Assembly (NCBI GenBank): GCA_037039685.1
Contig: JAWNGF010000007.1
Coordinates: forward strand, 1,364,001 to 1,428,000
Length of the DNA stretch: 64,000 nt
Direction: 5' to 3'
Origin: Ceratobasidium sp. AG-K
Lineage: Eukaryota; Basidiomycota; Agaricomycetes; Cantharellales; Ceratobasidiaceae
The translations under genes and the position numbers were made by a program. Shown piece after piece: positions 57,535 to 64,000 of this stretch. How positions within the stretch are numbered: the first letter of the stretch is position 1; the number at the start of each line of letters is the position of its first letter. Under the pieces are notes generated by a model that worked only from the letters and a program-made list of their open reading frames with translations, did not search any database and was not told the DNA's origin.

Positions 57535-60500
57535 TTATCCGGAGAGATAACATTGACCCCAGTCATCTCCGAGTAGAAGATTGTTATAATCAACATAGAT
57601 AGGCCCGTTCGGTCCAGTTGACCACGCATTTGATGGGGATGGGAGGCAACGCAACAAATCAGGCGGAAGCCAGAAAAGGAGTTGAGAATTGGGGCTTGTA
57701 ACCCATCCGTTATCGGCAATTGCCTCAACATCTACGCAGAATGCAATGTTAGGCTTCCTTCCAAGAATGGTACAAGCGGTTCAAAAACATACTGATAGGG
57801 GGCTCAAGACCAGATAAGCTCCAGATACGAATACTACAGTCACGGGAGCCAGAGACTACGTGCCGACCGTCGGGTGAGAATGCGACTGCTTGAATACTAC
57901 CGATATGGCCCAGGAGGGGGATTCCAACGGGAGTCCCGTCCTGTATGCTCCAGAATCGAATGGTGCGGTCATCTGAGCTGGAAACAACCCGAGTGCTGTC
58001 GGGTGAGATAGCTACGGATGTGATCCATCCATCGTGGCCTTTAGAAGGGGAACTAATTATGCTGCCATCATGCGCATTCCAGACACAGACGGTAGAGTCA
58101 ACAGAGCCAGAAGCGATGTGCGTGCCGTCATCCGAAAACGCTACCGAGAGGACGGTATCCTCGTGTCCCTTAATTGAGGTGCCAGCGTGTGCATCGTCGT
58201 GCATATTTCGCACCTGGATGGTACCATCGCCACAACCAAAGGCGATATGTGTTCCATTGGGAGATAACGCTACCGACCAAACTCCACTGGTATGACTGTA
58301 TAGGAGCGCGTTGATGGGTGTGCCGTTGTACATGTCCCAGACGCGAATAGTGTTGTCCCAAGAGCCAGAAACGATGCGGGTGCCATCGGGAGAGACCGCT
58401 ATAGTGGAAACCCGGGCACTGTGACCTTCGAGCGGAGGATAAAAGAGGGAGCCATTATGAAGACTCCAAACTCGGATGGTGAAGTCAGCAGAGCCAGAAA
58501 CGATAAGGTTGCCGTCGAGAGAAAATGCCAAAGCGTCGACGCCACTTGTGTGCCCTTCGAGCGGAGCCCCGACAAGAGATCCATCTCGCGCGTCCCAAAC
58601 GCGGATGGTACCATCAGTCGAACCAGAGGCGATGCGTGAGCCATCCGGCGAGAATACCACCGACAAAATCTGCCCACTATGCCCCTTTGAACTGCTCTCG
58701 GCAAGCGTTATTTCTGGGGCCTTCCAGACACGAACCGTGTAATCAAAGGAGCCAGATACGATGCGTGTGCCGTCTGGAGAGTATGTTAGCGATGTAATTC
58801 GGTTGGTGTGTCCATCAAATGGCGTGCCAATGGGCCTGCCATCTTGTGCGTTCCAGACTCGGATAGTGCGATCGTGGGAACCAGATGCAATAGCTGCGCC
58901 ATCAGGAGAGAATGCTACCGAGGTGACCCAACCGGTATGCCCTCGGAAAGGGGCGCCGACCTGGCTGCTGCTCTGCACGTCCCAGACGCGGAGGGTACGG
59001 TCATCGGAACCGGACACGATACGTAACCCGTCAGGAGAGAATGCGACAGATAATACAGGTTTGGAATGTCCCCTGAGAACGCCGCCGACGGAAGTGCCAT
59101 CCTGCAAGCGCCAAACGCGAACGGTACAATCGTTGGAGCCAGAGGCAATGTATGCACCATTCGATGAGATTGAAAGAGAGAATATAGTGCTGCTGTGAGC
59201 CCGAAGGGGAGTGCCGACGAGCGCCCCGTTCTGCAGATCCCAGATCCGAGCGGTGCCATCTCTTGACCCAGAGATAACACGTGCCCCGTCAGGCGAGAAT
59301 ACGACAGACGTAACGCCTTTTGAGTGTCCTTCGAGTGGTGAACCGACAAGTGTGCCATCCTGTACGTTCCGAATGCTGATAGTACCGTCCTCCGAGCCGG
59401 AGACCAGACGTGTTCCATCAGATGAGAACGAGATAGAGTTAACGTGATGAGTATGACCCTCAAAAGTGCCCCCAGCGGCTGTGCCGTCGTATGCGTCTTT
59501 CACGGTAATGATTCCTTTTTTCGATCCAATGGCAATAAGTGCACCATCACGGGAGTATGCAATCGAGTTGACAGGCGAAGCAACTTTCCAGCTTGCTATA
59601 ACTGTTTCATGTCTATGCTCTATACCGGTGCCCCATGGGTCAATCAGTCCGCGCGTTCTTTTCCAGTAGTGGTTATACACGCTGCTGGATCGATGACACA
59701 GAGGGAGAGCTGATATGTAGATGTGTGGAGTGCTTTGGCAAATGGCATTCGCCGCAAATAAGTTAAGAAAGTTCCGTGCATCTTCGGCAAACCCTAGGGG
59801 CTCCGACGAAGGACAGTTGAACTATATGTGCATGTAATTACTGAGCATCCCGAAATTCGAGCTCAACGCAGTCGCTCACCGTCAACCAAAGTTTTGTTGC
59901 CAACAAAACCTGCATGCCTTCTCCCATCCACTGCTTCAGGTTCATTACTTCCATCCAAAAAAGGAGGTGCTCTGACAAAAAATCTCGCAGAAGTTGCAAC
60001 AGATCATCCAGCTTGCCAGTGTCACATGACTGGCCAAGGTGGTCTCCCCAGTACCGGCATGTGTAACCCAGCGTGGGTGAAATTGCTTTGTCTATACGTT
60101 CCTTCAGCCGAGGCACTTGTACGTCAGTCAGATGGGAAGACTCTAGTCCGCATATGTTGAAATGTAGCTGCGTCCGCATCAATATGAAACACTGTCGCGC
60201 GATGAGCCAGCTGTGCTGGCTGGCATCACAAAAGAAAGCCGTAGACCGGGATACATCGAGCATAAAATCCGCGAACGACGCGTGAAGAGTGGATATAACA
60301 TAGCCTAGTTTAGGCTGGTAGAGGACCGAGTGGAGGTATCGTAGCGTAGCCTTTGCTTTGTTCAGCTCAACATCTGCCAGCAGCGCCAAGGTCTCGATAG
60401 TGATTGGTTCGCGAGCGCATACAACCGTCCAAAGCAAACGCCTCATTCGCTCCTTCGTCCCCCTTTCCGTCATCTTATCTTCGGCCGCGAGTAACACGGT

Positions 60501-62399
60501 CATGTACAACCTATCGATCTCGGTGTGTCTCTCACCCGTATCTGGCGTTGAGCTAACCGAAAACATAGCTCCCACATGCTCGTCGAAGTCTCCGGTTGCT
60601 TCCCCAGCTTGGATGTACCGGACTACCGTCGCTGCATAGATAAACAAACCTCCAGACTGGTCCGCTAGTTGCTCGACTTTGGTCTTTCCAAGGGATGGCA
60701 ATTCTTCTTCTAGATATACCACGATATCTGCTCGCACGAGCGATCGTTCAATGTCATGGAGAACCCCAATTGTGCGTGACCCGTCGGGCCGGGTTTCGAT
60801 TCTGTCCCATATGTTTGGCGCAGGCCGGCTTGTAACGAAGAATTTGAGTGGTAGATCTACAGCGCTTCGAAGCAAAATATCAAGCACCGTCTCTACTCCT
60901 CTGCTGGCTGAACACTCGTCCAACGCATCAATAATTACCACGAGTCCTTTTGGTATCGCAGCTTCGACTTGCTTGAACGGCTGCTTAAGTAGACTTTCAA
61001 ATTGCAGCGTTATCATGCGGGTTCCAAGATCTGGATTATCCTCGAGTGCTTGACATAGAGCGGACTGGAACGGGGTGGAGTAGCGAGCAAGCTGGTATGC
61101 GATGGTGGGGATGATCCGGGTTACGTCCTGGCACTCTGCCGAGCTACGAGTGCAGAAGAAGCTCGCAGCTAGCTGATTTCGCTTCTTGAGCGTATCCGCG
61201 AACGTACACGCAATGGTGGTCTTGCCAGTACCGGCGAGACCGTTCATCCAGTAGACGTTTGGCGAGTCAGGGTCAGTGTACCAACTGTCGAGACCAGACA
61301 AGACATCGATGCGAGTGTTTTCGGTGCAATTCCGACGATTAATCTCCATGGACAAGCTGGAGTCATGTGTGGCAAGCATGACCGCTTTGAGACCTTCCAG
61401 CCGGGTGTTCTATACCAGAGAAGTGAGTGCCGGGTCAACATTACTGATGCATTTGACCTACCACCAGCTGCCTATTCACAATGCTCCATGCGCCGAGACT
61501 GGCGTCAAGCTACATACCTGTCAGCACGGAGCACACATAATCCGTTTATTGTCACGATTACCTTTAGCTGCCGGAAGAGTCCCTGGATTTCGCGATATAA
61601 TTCCATTATTTCCACTCCGTCTTGTTCTGCGTCCAACATGCGCATCATCCTTCTACGACCCTGCTTACTTCTGATGAGATCCACCTGCTCTTGAACTAGT
61701 CTATATGCGACTCAGATACTTCCCACAGGCCAATGGCCCTGGCTCACCTGGAGATCCTTGTGATCGACTCGGACATCTGAATGGACTGAGATGTTTGTAG
61801 ATGCTGGTTTAGCGCTTCGCTGATCGCCTCTAGTTCCACCGCCAAAGCCATGTACTCGTTTCGGTGCTTGGACGACTCCTATTCAATGATCCATACTAAG
61901 TTCTTCCTAGAGCTCTGGATTCAAGCGCAAGCATACTCACCTCGATGGTTGCGAGTGCCGATATCACTCCGCCGATCGCTAACTGAAGAGGCGGAAATAG
62001 CACGGCACTTTTGTGTAACCCACGGAGCGTGGCATGCAGTCCATCCCAAACGGCTTCACTCTTGGAACCTGATCCCTGGCTATGTCGCGTTGCAGGAGTT
62101 GAAGTAGAGGCTACCGGCCCGGGAGGTGGGGCTTCAGGTGGCAGGGTTGGACTTGCTTTAACTGAGTCCTCAGGTAAAACGGATGACCCCACTAAAGGGG
62201 GGGTTGAAGATGAGGGCGTTGGGGTAGGTGGTTTGCGATAAGAAGACGCTGTTGGCTGGGACGTGCCCAGTGCCATGTCTAACACATGAGCAGCTTTGGC
62301 ACGAAAACCCTTCCTGGGTTTAGGCTTGGACATCCCTTCAGAGTAGTAAATTGGTGACTGAGACTCCGATCGCCTATATCGCTGGAGTATACTCGACAC
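57535..62399 (-). CDS. NACHT-WD40 NLR-like receptor, complete
   Basis: From MSSILQRYRRSESQSPIYYS at 62399 the N-terminal exons encode a Pro/Ser-rich region, ALHKSAVLFPP-like helices and coiled helices (EYMALAVELEAISEALNQHL). The main exon has a NACHT NTPase: GLAGTGKTTIACTF (P-loop), LVVIIDALDEC (Walker B) and KFFVTSRPAP (sensor). A 58-nt intron (donor GTGAGC after KLWLT) joins in frame to FNCPSSEPLGF and DARNFLNLFAANAI. Fourteen WD40 repeats follow, nearly all with SPDG and VW. A last exon carries the shared tail (QLLFWLPPDL, GPIYVDYNN, WGQCYLSG), stop TAA 57535-57537. NACHT oligomerisation driven by WD40 ligand binding is the accepted model for fungal STAND proteins controlling non-self recognition and cell death; the ligand is unknown. 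Confidence 0.93.
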
Positions 62400-63901
62400 T
62401 TGAACAAAGGGGATCTCTGGGCTTGCTGTGGCACGTGACGTTACCTACGGTAATGATCCCTGTCCTGCAATTCTGTAATAAATTTAGTAATTAAGCTTGA
62501 AGTAGCAGACGATTCTGTGAGAAATCTTTTGATTCAACAATAGGGCCCTAGGAACATACATGCACACGGCTAATTTGCCGCATCTGCCCTCAAGCGCTAG
62601 TCGGTGTGTTATCATACGTCATTCCGTGAGATTTGCTGCAGGAGCGCACTCAGCTGATCGTGATTTCTGGGTCCAATCGCAGTTTTGTGTTAGGCACCAC
62701 AATGGTTTACTCGCCCACGTGTGACCATATTTATTTTATTTTATTTTATTTTTTTAAAATACGTTATATTGGCTACAAGAACACAAGGTCTAACCGCCGA
62801 GACGTGTGACCATAAGGTGGTAAATCAATCGGACATTTATCTGACCTGTTTCTGGTTTCCGTCTTGTCGATGCGTCTCAAAATCGTCTACTTGCCCATGC
62901 CTCGTTTCCTTTTGTTCGCAGTTCATGCAGTTGTTTGTATTATCTATTTGGACGAAGTTCTAGCGTACAGACTAAACCGTATATGTACATGAAAGAAGCG
63001 ACTTACCAAAGTGGCATTAGATTGGTGACATTGAAATAAGTTGGCATTGTCTCGATGACCTACAGTCTACGGAGATTCACAAATATGACTTAGCCGCCCC
63101 AGGAGCAGCAAGTGCCTCTCTCCTCGCCGAGTACATCTAGTCCCACCCACCACTTTGTTTGCTGGCGTGAATTACGATAATCACACGGCCCGCAAGACTT
63201 CCTTGTGTCTCGGAGCTTTGGCCCCTTCTCCGCTCTGCAAATGTGTAAAATACCAATTTTCGGTATCAAAGTGTCCCGATTCAGTATCCTTGCCCGTTTT
63301 GGACAAGTTGTAGTATCATTTATACTATTTTGTGGGATGATTCTTCCTACTGCTTGTAACGCTTACGAGATGGAGTGGAGGTGCCACGCGTGGCGTGGCG
63401 ACTTGGTTCCTTGTATGCGCATGTATCGGACCGGTGTCCTTTAAAGGACCTGGGTTTCCGCCTATTCCCCTGTTCTCGTTTATACTACCAAATTGATTGT
63501 GTTAAGGCTTGTCATTAACGGCGACTACGTCGCTTAGGCTAACTAAGATACATTGCTTACAAGAACCTTACACTGTTTTGAATTTCCAACTCGATATTTT
63601 GACTTTAGATTCCCAAAATTGAGATGATCCAACCTTAAAATCGGTCAGATACATACCAAATTTCCTCTAAATACCGAATCGGGATACTTTTATACCAATT
63701 CTTGGTATTTTTGTTCACAGTAATGTCCGCGGACACTATTTCATCTTGTCGACTTCTATCCCAGCGGATTCCTCGCTCATTGACAGCGGAGCATACATAT
63801 ATAGCCTGCATATACAATGATCTCTGCGCGGGACGCGCTTCCTTGGAAGGGTAAGTGCTCAGATTAGAGTTCTAATTTTGTTTTGTTGTGCAATACAGGG
63901 T
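62400..63901. other. Intergenic between NLR-like genes
   Basis: 1.5 kb with no supported gene. It contains a TTTTATT simple repeat (62730-62755). The plus frames 62721-62963 and 63205-63444 have no motifs. Confidence 0.5.
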
Positions 63902-64000
63902 TCATTCCGAGAGATAGCATTGATGCCACACACTACCAATCAGACAGCTCTCATAGTCAACGTAGATTGGGCCTTGGGGCCCAATAGACCACTCGTTATA
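63902..64000 (-). CDS. Third NLR-like gene, C-terminal end only
   Basis: Reading the minus strand from the window edge gives YNEWSIGPQGPIYVDYE, then LIGSVWHQCYLSE and TGA at 63902-63904. This is the same tail that ends the genes at 1840 and 57535. The rest lies outside the window. WD40 and NACHT parts are assumed by analogy. Confidence 0.75.
   Translation of the reverse strand, partial: YNEWSIGPQGPIYVDYESCLIGSVWHQCYLSE

Noticed and set aside
57945..59713. Several long plus-strand open frames across the NACHT-WD40 gene
   Set aside because: They mirror the WD40 coding repeats on the other strand; their repeated peptides are shadows of the SPDG/SGS codons.

Overview
The window looks like genomic DNA of a basidiomycete, most likely an Agaricomycete of the Rhizoctonia/Ceratobasidiaceae type. 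Genes are cut by many short introns (about 45-60 nt, GT-AG with a few GC-AG). The families are typical of that group: NACHT-WD40 NLR-like proteins, DUF6593, DUF6533, F-box families, Plavaka/CACTA-like transposons and chromodomain Ty3/gypsy elements. The assignment is from family content only; no marker gene was compared. Exon joins were worked out by hand translation.

Left part (1-30,000): the 3' end of an NLR-like WD40 gene; a decayed Tc1 element with unusually long inverted repeats; a serine carboxypeptidase; then a small ubiquitin block (RNF216-like RBR E3 ligase, UBC7/UBE2G2-like E2, and a divergent membrane RING-like protein). After a DUF6593 gene come housekeeping genes, several in head-to-head pairs: a PhyH dioxygenase with SRP9, a TFIIIC WD40 subunit with a phospholipid methyltransferase, then ARPC5. 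A DUF6533 membrane protein, a small single-TM protein and a long disordered protein follow.

Centre (30,400-52,600): two tandem F-box/LRR-like genes, the second broken, sit against an 18.0-kb DNA transposon (34,590-52,597). It has matching CACTG terminal inverted repeats, an ATGA target duplication and GGTACTT-type subterminal repeats. It carries a Plavaka/CACTA-type transposase, a C2H2 zinc-finger gene, a TET/JBP-like Fe(II)/2-oxoglutarate dioxygenase and an AT-hook protein gene. A young 6.85-kb chromodomain Ty3/gypsy element (LTR identity about 99%, ACCAG duplication) is nested inside. That retroelement shows the layout expected for Tf1-type self-priming. This nested element, with a candidate DNA-modification module as cargo, is the most interesting part of the window.

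Right part (52,600-64,000): a thioredoxin, a secreted BNR-type beta-propeller protein, a MITE-like inverted-repeat element, a complete NACHT-WD40 NLR-like gene with 14 WD repeats, and the last codons of a third gene of that class. All three NLR-like genes share the same non-WD C-terminal tail.
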